A DNA stretch of 64,000 nucleotides from Anthracocystis setariae (GCA_928724745.1 CAKMXJ010000004.1:1168323-1232322); one strand, 5' to 3'; positions 47,465-57,738 are shown, numbered from the stretch's first letter. Notes: generated by a model from the sequence alone, not told the origin. Program-made: numbers and translations.

Positions 47465-50400
47465 ATGGTGCGAAAGGATTCCTCTTCCTCTTCCGAGATG
47501 AGGTACACGTGCGACCAGCCCGGGTGCACAAAGAGCTATTCCAGACCTGACCATCTCCTACGGCACAAGCTCAATCACGACCAAGCACGTGTCCTTTGCT
47601 GCAACCAGTGTGATCGCACTTTCGTCAGGCAGGACCTGCTCGTCCGTCACCTCGAAAGGCATGCATTGCGTGGCAAGACACTCGGCAGGTGGTCGAATCG
47701 GCACAAGGATGCCAATGACCAAGACGTCCAGGATGCTGCACCATCTTCGTCTTCAAACGACAAATCCTCGACCCGTCAAAACAAGAGGCGCAAGTCCACT
47801 GGCGCATCCAAGCTTGGTCCTCGTCATACCTCCAACGACACAGCCAATGACGATGATTCGGACTTGGACCAAGACGAACAAGACGAACACGACGAGCATG
47901 AAAGTCTCGACCGACAACATCCAAGAATATCAGCAGATGCCACCGGCCTCAAGCCAACCGCTTCGTCCCGATACCACACCGACGATGCTCACGACGTACC
48001 GGGTCAACATGACTCCTTCTCCAACCCACAGAACGTTGGCGCATCTTCCTGGTCTGCCTTCGCCTCTCTCGACTCTCCCGATGCTCCCTTGACAAATCGC
48101 TCTTCAGGTCCATATGGCCCCTCTACTTCCTGGTCATCGAACCAACCCATGTCTCCGCCATCCGCTCGTGCTTCTCACACCTTTTCGACTTCGTCCAACT
48201 ATCGTGGTGCGCCTCTCTCCTCCAACAATGACATGACCATTGCTGCTGGCGCGTATGACGCACGGTCTGCGCCTTATCCCCCTTCGTCTCGTCGTAACGA
48301 CCCAATATGGGCAGAAAGCACTTCGCAAACGGGCTTTCCAGCTGACGCCATCGTTGGCTCTAATGAAACACGAGCTACTCAAGCCACCACTCCATTCCGA
48401 TGGATGCCAACCGCCGACACTCTGTCCAGCGACCCAAGTGCAGCCAGCTACGCACCGCCGCCCTCAGCCTCCTACATGCCTCCCTGGAACGAAGTCTCTC
48501 ACGAAGCGCACCGCCAGGATGTCGCCATGCCGTTGGTCGATTTGGATCCCAGTTCTGCTGTCACCAACGCTCGACCACCTTCCATGATGCCCATCTCCAA
48601 CCAAGACATTTTTCCGTTCGCACCCGCCAACGTTGACCATACTGCTGATTATGGCTGGCTCTTTGATGGGGTCGACCCTTTTGGCGGTTCCAATTGGGGT
48701 GCAGGTATGGGTCGTCCAGCTACCGGCAGCAATCCGCGCGGCCCGCAATCCCAAACCTCTGCTTTTTCGCCAAGCAGCTCCGATGGTCTAGGCGGATTCC
48801 TCGGCAACATGCATGCATCTCACAACGGCGGTGCCGCTTCAGCAGGCGCAGCCGCCGCCGACACTTTCAGCTTCAGCCGTGGCATGAGCTCGGACGGGGC
48901 GCTCATGTCCGGCAGTGAAGCCGAGACGCCCAACGCACTGGAAGATCTCGCTTACTTTGCTACCTTGCAAGCTGACATTCCAAGCCGCGTCACCTATCAT
49001 CTCGATCCTGTTGCCCATCACCGGCTTCTGATCTTCTTGCAATCCGTCAGCGAACTACCCAACTCGCCTCTCTTCACACCCTCAGCGCTGCGGTGTTACA
49101 TCTATCTCTTCTTCGTCAAGTTTAACCGCCTCTATCCGCTCATTCACGAACCCACCTTCGCTGCCAGCACCACCGACCCCATGCTTCTCAGCGCCATCGT
49201 CGTCATCGGCGCCCACTTTGCCGGTCTTCCAGCCCACGAGCTCGCCGTACGCATCGCTCAAAAAATATGGGGTGCCGTCGTCAGTCTGGAAGACTTCCGT
49301 CCCGCCCGTGCAACACTTCCCATGCTTCAGGCCCTTGTCCTGACCGAAAGCTTTGGTAAAATGATGAGCACACGACCTCAGCATGAGATGGCCCATCTCT
49401 TCCACAACTTCATCATCACTCTTGCTCGCAGAAACGCCGTCTTTAACTCAAGCACGCCGAGCCAGACACAGTTCGACGACTCTGAAGACTCGTGGCGCAG
49501 CTGGGCCAGAGAGGAAGAAAAGAAGCGGATTGCATTGTTCGAGTTTATGCTGGACGCCCAACATGCTACCATCTTCAGGCACATACCTTCGCTTTCGGCC
49601 TTCCAGATTCAGCTACATCTCCCGTGCAGCGACGAGGAATGGGACAAATCTACCCCCGAAGCTTGGTACAGGCATCGCAAACGTACAGGCTACAAGCCCC
49701 CCGGCCCCTTCATTCCAGCACTCAAGGCCTGCCTAAGCCCTGCCAAAACCCCGCAAGAGCTCGACGCCTTCCCGCGATTTGTACTTTTGCACGGTCTGAT
49801 GAGCATCGCCTACGATCTGCAGTGGAAGCAAAACGTCTTGCTCGGTGCCGAGTCCTCGCTGGGTGGAAGCAAGGGGAGCGACAATGCCATTAGCAATTGG
49901 AAGGATCGTCTCTCGGCAGCCTACTCGTCGCTGCAAGCCCGCATGGACATCGCATACATCAAGGCCGACGAAGAATCCAGCACTCGTCTCATCCACCGCG
50001 CGACGCCAAGTTTGGTCACCGCAGCCCAGATCGCTTTGTTCGCCGACATCATCGACATTCAAATCTATGCTGGACTTCCCTCCGTCCTCGGTCGCTTCAT
50101 TGATCGCTCGACTTTCAACGCCTCACGAAGGTCTGTCAAGGAGTGGGCACGCACCTCGGACGGACGTACGGCTGTCTGGTATGCAGTCAACTTCCTGCGC
50201 ACCTCGTTGCTAGCTACAGGCACCGAATCCTACGGTACCATCCAGACATTCCGCAGTGGAGCACCCGCAGCTTCTGCCGATGATGATCACGAAGCGGGGG
50301 GCCCCTACTCGACTGCTCAGGACAGGGAAGGAAGCGCTAGTGTAGTGGGTGCATCTTGTCGGAAAGCCTCGGATCGCGAGACAGGGCTGGATGAGGTATT

Positions 50401-51193
50401 GCACCATCGTTGGTGCCAGTACTTATGCGCGCTCGTTATCTGGGCATACGGACATGCATTGACCAACCCTCGTGCCATACTCCAAGGTGCCGAGGCTACT
50501 GCAGGAAACGAAGCAACCGGCTCCGCTGCCGCAGCCGCGACCACGAGACTGCACGGCGCGAACCGCAACGGGGCCACATCGCTCGGCTCCCTCACCAACT
50601 CGCCCGGCGCCCTGCAGAGTCAGATTTCGGCCGAACGAACCCAGATCGGAGTTGACTCGGCAAGTGAAGCGCGTGCAACGGCAGCATCGCTGAAACCAGA
50701 GGGGATCGACTTTTTAGAACGCATGTCTACAAAGACGGCGGACGACATCGCGTATGTGGACTGCAAGTGCTATACACGTGCTGTGCTGGAGATGGTGGAG
50801 CGCGAAGTACGAGCTTCGCGGTGGGAGCTCGGACGAGAAGCGTCAGGCGTGTTGCGCAAACTCATTTCGAATCACTCGCTGCCGGTTTGGGATCGAAGCA
50901 GCGTCGCCAACGTCGATACATCATCGCGAAGGAACGATTTCTCCACACTGACGATTCAGCAGCATGCGAAACCAAGTGCAATCAAGGAGGAGCCTGACGC
51001 TCGTTCCCCTGCTACACGCAAGTCTCCCGGGCACGGCTTGTCGAATTCGCTTGCCAACGCATCTGCTGATGCCAATTTGCCAACCTGGCCGGATCAAACG
51101 ATTGCGCCAAGCCCGCCAAAGGCTGCAGATGCCGAAGCGGTCTCCAAGAACGCTGGCGCTGCTGCTGTTTGCCCGTCGCCTACTGCTGCCTAA
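47465..51193 (+). CDS. C2H2 zinc-finger transcription factor with fungal_trans domain
   Basis: Nuclear regulator of 1242 residues, single exon from the ATG at 47465. Two C2H2 fingers at about residues 16-36 and 46-66: C-x4-C-x12-H-x3-H (YTCDQPGCTKSYSR) and C-x2-C-x12-H-x3-H (LCCNQCDRTFVRQ), followed by a basic segment. A disordered Ser/Pro/Asp-rich region runs to about 480. The fungal-specific regulator domain covers about 540-860: RVTYHLDPVAHHRLL, YIYLFFVKFNRLYPLIHEPTF, LLSAIVVIGAHFAG and EEKKRIALFEFMLDAQHATIF. This two-finger plus middle-homology layout is shared by several yeast-type C2H2 activators. No target is suggested by its neighbours. It converges on the STE24 gene, 209 bases away. 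Confidence 0.9.
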   Translation: MVRKDSSSSSEMRYTCDQPGCTKSYSRPDHLLRHKLNHDQARVLCCNQCDRTFVRQDLLVRHLERHALRGKTLGRWSNRHKDANDQDVQDAAPSSSSNDKSSTRQNKRRKSTGASKLGPRHTSNDTANDDDSDLDQDEQDEHDEHESLDRQHPRISADATGLKPTASSRYHTDDAHDVPGQHDSFSNPQNVGASSWSAFASLDSPDAPLTNRSSGPYGPSTSWSSNQPMSPPSARASHTFSTSSNYRGAPLSSNNDMTIAAGAYDARSAPYPPSSRRNDPIWAESTSQTGFPADAIVGSNETRATQATTPFRWMPTADTLSSDPSAASYAPPPSASYMPPWNEVSHEAHRQDVAMPLVDLDPSSAVTNARPPSMMPISNQDIFPFAPANVDHTADYGWLFDGVDPFGGSNWGAGMGRPATGSNPRGPQSQTSAFSPSSSDGLGGFLGNMHASHNGGAASAGAAAADTFSFSRGMSSDGALMSGSEAETPNALEDLAYFATLQADIPSRVTYHLDPVAHHRLLIFLQSVSELPNSPLFTPSALRCYIYLFFVKFNRLYPLIHEPTFAASTTDPMLLSAIVVIGAHFAGLPAHELAVRIAQKIWGAVVSLEDFRPARATLPMLQALVLTESFGKMMSTRPQHEMAHLFHNFIITLARRNAVFNSSTPSQTQFDDSEDSWRSWAREEEKKRIALFEFMLDAQHATIFRHIPSLSAFQIQLHLPCSDEEWDKSTPEAWYRHRKRTGYKPPGPFIPALKACLSPAKTPQELDAFPRFVLLHGLMSIAYDLQWKQNVLLGAESSLGGSKGSDNAISNWKDRLSAAYSSLQARMDIAYIKADEESSTRLIHRATPSLVTAAQIALFADIIDIQIYAGLPSVLGRFIDRSTFNASRRSVKEWARTSDGRTAVWYAVNFLRTSLLATGTESYGTIQTFRSGAPAASADDDHEAGGPYSTAQDREGSASVVGASCRKASDRETGLDEVLHHRWCQYLCALVIWAYGHALTNPRAILQGAEATAGNEATGSAAAAATTRLHGANRNGATSLGSLTNSPGALQSQISAERTQIGVDSASEARATAASLKPEGIDFLERMSTKTADDIAYVDCKCYTRAVLEMVEREVRASRWELGREASGVLRKLISNHSLPVWDRSSVANVDTSSRRNDFSTLTIQQHAKPSAIKEEPDARSPATRKSPGHGLSNSLANASADANLPTWPDQTIAPSPPKAADAEAVSKNAGAAAVCPSPTAA

Positions 51194-51402
51194 GCTGCCT
51201 CTCGCTGCTCGAAGTTTTCATCGATGGCAGAGCTACAATAGTGTATTTCCTAGGTAACTTCGGACACAGACAGCGATGAAGACGCGACTGGAATGTGGAC
51301 ACTTGGCGCTAATAGAGGAGAGATGATGTTTGGCAGAATCGCGATAGCATTGCGTTGCTAGTGAGCTGAATTTTTGAGAGAAGGACAAGATTTTCGTGGG
51401 AC

Positions 51403-52899
51403 TTAGGTTGTCTTTTTGAGTTGGGGACGGAGGAGGTTGAGGGCGTTGAGGCGCTCTGCGAGGGTGGGGTGAGAGTAGTGGTAAGCGGAGAAGAGAGGAT
51501 CGTGATGCATGGTGGAGAGGTTGTGTACGTGAAGTTTGATGAGCGCTGTGCCGAGCAAGTCGACATACTCTTCCTTGTGATGCGGATCGACCTTGGCTGC
51601 ATCAGCGTTGTCGTTTTGAGCGTTGAATTCGGCAACGGCAGCTAGTTCGGATGGAGTGGGACCAGGTCGGGAAAGCGTAGCAGCAAAACGGTCGGCAGCA
51701 TACTCCATTCTGCGAATGGCCGAGTTGAGGAGGAACTTGATGAGCGCATCGGTAGGATTGAGAACGAGCTGGAAGAGTTCGAGGCCGATGATCACGGGAA
51801 GGTAGTTGAGCAAGTGCGAGGAAGAAGCACCTGCAGCCTTTTCGACGAGCGAAGGGCCGACCTGAAAGCCGAAGGAACGGTACAGCGAGACATTGTTGAT
51901 AAAGAGGGTGAATAGGCTCATGGTGAACCAGATCTGAACTTGAGACAGGACGAGCAGCTTGGTAGGATCATTGTTGGCATAGTGACCGAGCTCGTGGGCA
52001 AGAACGGCTTCGATCTCGTCGGTGGTGGACTTTTCGATGAGAGTGTCAAAGATGACAATGTGCTTGTTGCCGCCCGGGATCACACCAAAGAAGTAGGCGT
52101 TGGAGTGCGAAGAGCGCTTACTACCATCGATGACATAGATGTGCTTGAGCGGAAAGTGAAGAGAAGAGGCGAGGGCTACAACGCGATCGCGCAGAGCACC
52201 TTCGGGAAGCGGAGTCAGCTTGTTGAAAAGCGGCTGGATGAGGGTAGGATAGAGCACCATGGCAATGATCTGAAAGCTGAAAAGGAAGACGACCACGTAA
52301 GAGACGAAAGAGGAGCCGGCCCATCGGATGATCCACAAGAGGGCCGAGATGAGGGGAACACCAATGACAAAGCCGAGCATCCATTCCTTGAGGGTATCTG
52401 TGACAAAAGTGCGAGCGGTCATCTTGTTGAAGCCGTGGCGTTGCTCGATGACAAAGTTGCGATAGAGGGTGAGAGGCATGGAGGGGATCTCGCGAAGGAT
52501 GAACATGATTACCATCCAGACGATGGAGCGCGGGATCTCTGCGTCGCTTTGACCGAAGTGGACTAGAACAGTGCCGGCCATGGTCCAGCTCCAGGCATAG
52601 ATGTCGTAATAGACGATAGCGACACTCAAGAGCTGCGAGAAGGCGGACGACAAGAAACCGAACCGAGCCTTGTCCCTTCCATACTCCTGTGATTTCTTGA
52701 AGGTTTCGAGGTCAACATGGCTTGCCAGCGTAGCTGGGGGCGTTTCTAGACTGTAAAGACGATATTGACGCAAAGAAAGGAAGGTCTCGAAGGCGTACAC
52801 GAGCCATAGCAGCGCAAGCACGAGCTGTTTCCATTGGATGCTCGGATCGTCGAGCATGGCTTGTAAGAGCTGGACTTGGTCGCGGACAAGCGCGAGCAT
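51403..52899 (-). CDS. STE24: CAAX prenyl protease STE24
   Basis: Zinc metalloprotease of the ER membrane (M48A) that removes the last residues of farnesylated CAAX proteins and trims a-factor-type precursors. 498 residues, single exon. Multiple membrane segments lie at about 24-44, 82-105, 125-143, 172-192, 197-220, 318-338 and 360-383. The zinc motif HELGH is at 302-306 and the third ligand is the Glu of EYAADRF at about 399. Family runs YRNFVIEQRHGFNKMT and DGSKRSSHSNAYFFG are intact. The C-terminal LKKTT is close to a KKxx-like retrieval tail as seen in other members. Smut mating pheromones are farnesylated, so a link to mating is plausible for the organism. The function rests on family similarity. 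Confidence 0.95.
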   Translation of the reverse strand: MLALVRDQVQLLQAMLDDPSIQWKQLVLALLWLVYAFETFLSLRQYRLYSLETPPATLASHVDLETFKKSQEYGRDKARFGFLSSAFSQLLSVAIVYYDIYAWSWTMAGTVLVHFGQSDAEIPRSIVWMVIMFILREIPSMPLTLYRNFVIEQRHGFNKMTARTFVTDTLKEWMLGFVIGVPLISALLWIIRWAGSSFVSYVVVFLFSFQIIAMVLYPTLIQPLFNKLTPLPEGALRDRVVALASSLHFPLKHIYVIDGSKRSSHSNAYFFGVIPGGNKHIVIFDTLIEKSTTDEIEAVLAHELGHYANNDPTKLLVLSQVQIWFTMSLFTLFINNVSLYRSFGFQVGPSLVEKAAGASSSHLLNYLPVIIGLELFQLVLNPTDALIKFLLNSAIRRMEYAADRFAATLSRPGPTPSELAAVAEFNAQNDNADAAKVDPHHKEEYVDLLGTALIKLHVHNLSTMHHDPLFSAYHYSHPTLAERLNALNLLRPQLKKTT

Positions 52900-53925
52900 A
52901 TTGACGTTTTCGATGCTATGTTTTGCTCCGTTTCACGATGATGAAGATGGAGCTGGCTATGAAGAGAGAGATGCGACGAGGTTTAGACCCAACAAAGGGG
53001 GATTTTTTTTTTTTTCCTTGTTGCTGGTCTTGAATTGACTGAGCGCGCACGCCAGAAACAAGAAAGCGAAGCAAAGCTGTCAAGACTTGGCGTGCATGAT
53101 TTTTCGGCAATTCCAGCTCGAGTGTTGGTTTGAGAATCGCCTGGACGCGGCGCATTGGCAAAAGCTAGGCAGCCATGCTGGAGCACTGCACTCATGGTTG
53201 AAGTCAGCGTCCACGAACGGCTCGCAATCCTGCCAGGCGCAGCAACACAAGCGGCATCCTCATCATCGACAGATGTCAAGTTAAGCCAAACTCACGTGCT
53301 CTGAATGATAATGGCATGGCAGGCTGTGACATTTTCGGGTCGGATTTTGGGTACATCTTTTTGTTTTGATTTTATCAATTTTGATGTCACAGCGCCTAAC
53401 CCAAACCCCAAGGGATCTGACCCACATTGATCCAAACCTCACCATGGTCATCATCTGCATTTGTTTGGCATCAACTGGAAGCGTGCACTGGGACCATCAA
53501 TGCACTTGGCTGTTCAGTAGCTGCAATCCAGAGCTATACAGCTGTGGTATCAGATCAAGAATCGAGATTTCATTGCCATCATGGTGGTGCAATTGTTGTT
53601 TTCATTCTACATCTCCTCCTCAACCACCAGCAGGCAGACATTAGGGGGTATCAATTCCTGCGGACTTCCAAAAGCACGTGCTTTTGATTTTGCGGACTTC
53701 TGAAGAAATCTGCATCACTTATGTAAGCTCACCAAAATTGCCAAAACACGCAAAAGCACACACCTTGTCAGAGATCCGTGAGAAAAGCAGTGTTTTTGAT
53801 TTTGACTTGCAAGGTCTGCGTGCTTTTTCCATCTTGCGCACGGACAGCGTGTGTCCAACATCTGATCAATCTTCTTCCTCCACTCACAACAGCAACCACC
53901 ACCACTTCTACCATCAACTCTCGAC
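52900..53925. other. intergenic, last unique sequence before the subtelomere
   Basis: About 1 kb between STE24 (minus) and the Myb/SANT-like remnant. A T13 run lies at 53003-53015. The section from about 53300 is AT-richer than the genes to the left. No gene seen. Confidence 0.5.
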
Positions 53926-54585
53926 ATGATGTCAACTAACGAGTCAGACATGGATGCGGCGGAGCTTAGTGGTATTCAGGACTTCAATGACAGTCAACTT
54001 TCTCATGCAGATGAAGAGCATGCGCAAGCCGCGCAAGGTGCCAATGCTCCTCTTTCCAATTCACAGCCTGGGTCAGCAACAACTTCTTGCTCACCGTTTG
54101 TACAGCCATTTTGATTGTCAATCACTACCAGGGCTTGTGCCAATGCAAAGAAGGCCAGCACCGTCACTGCAGGCAAGCGCCGGAACCACTCTTGGACAAA
54201 GGAGGAAGCCTACCAGCTGGTCAGTATCATTTACAATAACAAAAGCTACCAGCGCGCATTGCTGCCTTCTTGAACAAACATGGCAGAGGACCCAACTAGC
54301 ACCTTGCGTAAGGACTGTGTCCACGCCAACATCTTCAAGCTCATCTTCCCTGCAGAGGCCAACTCATTGGTAGACACCAATCACATCAAGACAAAGTTTT
54401 GTTGTCTCCTTTCATCATACCAGAAGCTGAAGGCCACGCTGACGTTGACCGGAGCTGGCACGCTCCTTTGCAATATTGATCCTTCTAATCCTATAAGTGT
54501 TTTGCTGTTTTCGAAGAGATGCTTTTGTGCTAACACGTAGTTTGATCTCTTCTTTCCTTGTGTGTATAGGCTTACTGTGAAAGAA
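53926..54585 (+). pseudogene. Myb/SANT-like DNA-binding protein remnant, cut at a telomere tract
   Basis: Start of a gene with a Myb/SANT-like domain of the type found in transposon-derived and subtelomeric fungal genes. ATG at 53926; a likely 60-base intron at 54072-54131 (donor GTCAGC, weak; acceptor TACCAG) joins an acidic N-terminus to RRNHSWTKEEAYQLVSIIYN and, further on, NHIKTKFCCLLSSYQKLKATL. The frame is interrupted by TGA at 54271-54273 and then continues with clear coding character to about 54490. The remaining gene is lost: TTAGGG repeats start at 54586. It is a nonsense- and truncation-type pseudogene. The domain assignment is by pattern of Trp, Tyr and Lys residues and is moderately sure. 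Confidence 0.6.
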
Positions 54586-54598
54586 TAGGGTTAGGGTT
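54586..54598 (+). repeat. internal telomere tract 1
   Basis: TAGGGTTAGGGTT directly follows the truncated Myb/SANT-like gene and directly precedes the repeat beginning CTAATGCTTATTCC. Orientation equals that of the terminal tract at 63988. Confidence 0.85.
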
Positions 54599-54915
54599 CT
54601 AATGCTTATTCCAGGTGGGCAGCTCGCGTCTGGCCCTCTGGAAGACGGTCCATTTGAAAATTGGAAGACGGTCCAATTGAATTGTGAGACGCGTCTGTAT
54701 TCATCTGGCAAGACGGTCCAATACAAATTGGAAGACGGTCCAATACAAATTCAACTTTTTTGAGCGTGCTGAGCAGGGAAGACGGTCTACTACAAATCCA
54801 AGACGGTCCACTACAAATCCAAGACGGTCCACTACAAATCCAAGACGGTCCACTACAAATCCAAGACGGTCTACTACAAGTCCAAGACGGTCTACTACAA
54901 CTCCAAGACGGTCTA
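54599..54915 (+). repeat. subtelomeric repeat unit, copy 1, with AAGACGGTC tandem array
   Basis: Begins CTAATGCTTATTCCAGG and shares with the later copies the blocks GGCAGCTC, CTGGAAGACGGTCCA and TTTGAAAATTGGAAGACG. It then expands into about seven tandem units of 18 bases with the core AAGACGGTCYACTACAA (about 54778-54915). The candidate LTR starts directly after this array. Confidence 0.75.
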
Positions 54916-55763
54916 TGTTACAGGCGGCGGAACTGAGGCGGCGGAAAACTCGAGTTCCGGCCGCTTTCGGTGCAAGCGCGGCTTAGAGACTCTTGTTCGG
55001 CCGCCCTCACATTGGGCAAGACACGGTAAGCTGCCTGAAGTGTAGCGCATTTAGCATTAACGATTGCCACGGGCGATGAAGTCAGTGCGGTGGAGAAACA
55101 CCTTCTCGGCCGCTCTCAATGTAAGCGCGGCCCAGAGCGTCTCTCTCAGCCGCGTTGCCTCATACGGATCAGATCGCAGCCGTTTGACTCCGCAGAGACG
55201 CCGGATCGCGACGAGACTATCTCAAGGTGATCAACAGTCAAGGGACACCATATCCGGCGCTCTCAGAGGCCTGGAGGCGATCAGCTGGTGGTATCACGGT
55301 CAGCTCAAGCGCACATGCAGGCCGTGCAGCTAGACAATAGGCTAGCACCGGACCAGCCGTGCCATAGGGGCTGCGAGCGGTCTTACTTAAGGTCTCCTCG
55401 TCTGGCTCGTAGTGGATGAGCTCCTCATCCACTCTACTTCTTACAACACAGTCTCTCAGCTCAGTATAGCTTCTTAACGTCTTCTTCACGATCATTCCAG
55501 TATCTAGTCTAGTAAGTTGCAATACAGTAAGCATTGCAGCTTCTCACGTGCCTCCGTTCGAGTCGGAGAACAGCTAGTCCTTGTCGGTACTTGTACCGAC
55601 ACTGCAGCGCGTAAACGCTGCCTACACGCTGACACCGGGACGGCAGGTTCAAAGCCGTTGCCGTGACAGCTCGGTGATCACGCCCAGTGCTCACCTAGAT
55701 ATCTAATTAGCTTCCTGTCTTGTCAAGAGCGCTCGCGGGACACCAAGCTAACACACTGTAACA
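54916..55763 (+). repeat. candidate 5' LTR
   Basis: The segment begins TGTTACAG and ends CTGTAACA, perfect 8-base inverted termini in the TG...CA form expected for an LTR, and lies 301 bases before gag. Its start coincides with the end of the tandem AAGACGGTC array. No 3' LTR is present for comparison and no clear tRNA primer-binding site (TGG...) follows, so the boundaries are tentative. Inside are GC-rich repeats of the type GGCCGC...AAGCGCGGC (54957, 55109) and a perfect hairpin at 55583-55600. Confidence 0.5.
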
Positions 55764-56064
55764 CCGAGTACGCCGTGCTGCCTCTGAACGGAGCGCCATC
55801 AGCGTCAGTCGGTAATAGGTCGAACGCGGTCGAGAAACTCACACTCCGCCGCCGCTGGATCGAGTGCGGCTTAATAGTCTTCATCGGGCCGCCGGCGTAC
55901 CTGCGCAACCCACCTCGTACTTCTCAGTTGCACAGGCGCATATCACAAACTCGGCGGCCCAGCCCAACAGGACCGCACCGCTCTCGAACCGAGATCGGCC
56001 TATTTACCAGGCGCCCGACCGCTGACATTAGAGTGGATCGTTCAAGCAGCGCCCCGTACTCGAC

Positions 56065-57738
56065 ATGACCGACGCAGCCGCGCCGCGAGGCAGTACACCT
56101 CGCAGTCGGACGTCGTCGCCTCCTGCAGCGAACCCAGAACCATTGCTGCAAGGCCTAATCGAGGACATACGACTTCAGATGAAGGAGGTCCATAACCAAC
56201 GCATGGCTTACAAAACTAGTCGTCAGGAGGCCATGCTGAAAGAGAGCCAAGACCGACTCCGCTTTCAGGAGAAGCTCTACTTACTCATGGACCAGGCGAC
56301 CGGCTCCAAGCCGTCGCCCACGCCGTCGACAGCTATCCCAGCGTCGTCGCGACCTCTAACGGCGCACCAGGAGGAGATCCTTGCGCTCAAGGCCGAGATC
56401 GCAGACCTCCGGGAGCTGATCAAGCCAGCCCTACGCCGAGGGGGTGAGCCGGAGGTCGCTGCCGTCACCCCTGGGCACGAAGCGCACGAGGAGAGGTCGT
56501 ACAGCATGCATGATGACCCTCGGCGTTCTGCTCCGCTGGGCAGCTCCACTCCCGTCCGCCGGTCAGCGGTGTCCGGTCTACGCTGGAACGACGAGTACAG
56601 TCAAGAGGACTTGTATTCGACGTCCACTGGCCGACGCCCCGCCTGGGACCACCCTACGATGCCGACACGGGAAACAAACTTCGAGCGCAACACTACCAAG
56701 AATGATCCGAAGCTAGATTTCCCCGACTGGCAAGAGGATGACCTGGAAATGTCACTCATTCAGGTCGAGGCCTGGTTCCGATACCAAGAGATGGCCGACG
56801 GCCGCAAGAGGATCCAGTTCCTAGGGCCGCATCTCAAGGGTCGGGCTCTCACGTGGTACCGGTCGAAACTACAAGCCGATCCATCACAGTCGGGTGCGTT
56901 GTTCGGTGACTGGGCTCTCTTCGTTAACCGGCTCAAGCAGCTCTATGGGGTACATGACGAGAAGCTAGACGCTTTCAATAAGCTCTACGCCCTGCGCCTT
57001 GCCAGCGACAAGCCAGGCGCCGCAAGCGAGTATGTTGAGGCGTTCAGGACCCTCGAAGAGCGCGCCGGCATGAGCGACGAACACCTCAAGCTCCACCTTT
57101 TCCGACGAGGTTTGACGACAGCTCTCCAGCGTCAGTTCGAACGCACGTCACCGAAGACGATGTGGGAATTCTATCGCGAGGTAGAAGATTTGGACCGCAA
57201 TCGGGTCCTAGCGCAACAGACGTATCAGGGCGGTGCAGCGACCCTCACTCAGCCGACCTCAAGTTCACTGCGGTACGATTTCTTCACTTCGGCCGGGCGA
57301 ACTAACGCTCCGGCCGCCGTCGGTGCAAAAACGGCTGGACGAGTAGTAGCGCCGTCCGCGACAGAGACTCGACCGGCTGCAGCCACACCCGCTCCAGCGC
57401 GCCCTCGGCCGTTACCGCCTCACATGGCCCAGCGTCTGCCTGTCGTCTACGATCGCTCGCCGACAACTTTTGGCGCCACCACGTGCAAGCGATGTGGTAA
57501 AGAGGGTCATTGGGTGCGTGACTGCCCTCAGCCGGCCCGAGAGACGGCCACCGGAGCGCCACGACGGCCGGGACCTCGAGCCTATGTGGCACAAGAGGAC
57601 GTCGTGGCACAAGAGGACGTCGAAGATCAAGAGGAAGAGGAGGCGTTTGATTACAAAGATCTTCCAGCTCTTGCCGACGACGACCGAGTCGATGGTGATC
57701 CTGACGACGAGGGAAATGGGCGTGGGACAACCGAATGA
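56065..57738 (+). CDS. gag: retrotransposon Gag
   Basis: Capsid and nucleocapsid precursor of a Ty3/gypsy element, 557 residues from the ATG at 56065. The N-terminal third is Ser/Pro-rich with a coiled-coil-like stretch (KAEIADLRELIKPAL). The retrotransposon Gag domain is at about 215-400, with WFRYQEM, FLGPHLKGRALTWYR, WALFVNRLKQLYG and FRTLEERAGMSDE. A CCHC zinc knuckle, CKRCGKEGHWVRDC, begins near residue 473. The acidic C-terminal tail contains a direct repeat VAQEDVVAQEDV. Its stop TGA overlaps the first ATG of pol in ATGA, so pol is not an in-frame extension. Confidence 0.93.
   Translation: MTDAAAPRGSTPRSRTSSPPAANPEPLLQGLIEDIRLQMKEVHNQRMAYKTSRQEAMLKESQDRLRFQEKLYLLMDQATGSKPSPTPSTAIPASSRPLTAHQEEILALKAEIADLRELIKPALRRGGEPEVAAVTPGHEAHEERSYSMHDDPRRSAPLGSSTPVRRSAVSGLRWNDEYSQEDLYSTSTGRRPAWDHPTMPTRETNFERNTTKNDPKLDFPDWQEDDLEMSLIQVEAWFRYQEMADGRKRIQFLGPHLKGRALTWYRSKLQADPSQSGALFGDWALFVNRLKQLYGVHDEKLDAFNKLYALRLASDKPGAASEYVEAFRTLEERAGMSDEHLKLHLFRRGLTTALQRQFERTSPKTMWEFYREVEDLDRNRVLAQQTYQGGAATLTQPTSSSLRYDFFTSAGRTNAPAAVGAKTAGRVVAPSATETRPAAATPAPARPRPLPPHMAQRLPVVYDRSPTTFGATTCKRCGKEGHWVRDCPQPARETATGAPRRPGPRAYVAQEDVVAQEDVEDQEEEEAFDYKDLPALADDDRVDGDPDDEGNGRGTTE
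57735..57738 (+). promoter_or_regulatory. ATGA stop-start overlap of gag and pol
   Basis: The gag stop TGA and an in-frame ATG of pol overlap by two bases in ATGA. This arrangement allows termination-coupled reinitiation; a frameshift upstream in the gag tail is the alternative. Confidence 0.55.

Noticed and set aside
55545..55580. Possible tRNA gene at the T-arm-like hairpin
   Set aside because: No acceptor stem, D-arm or anticodon arm can be paired at the right distances.
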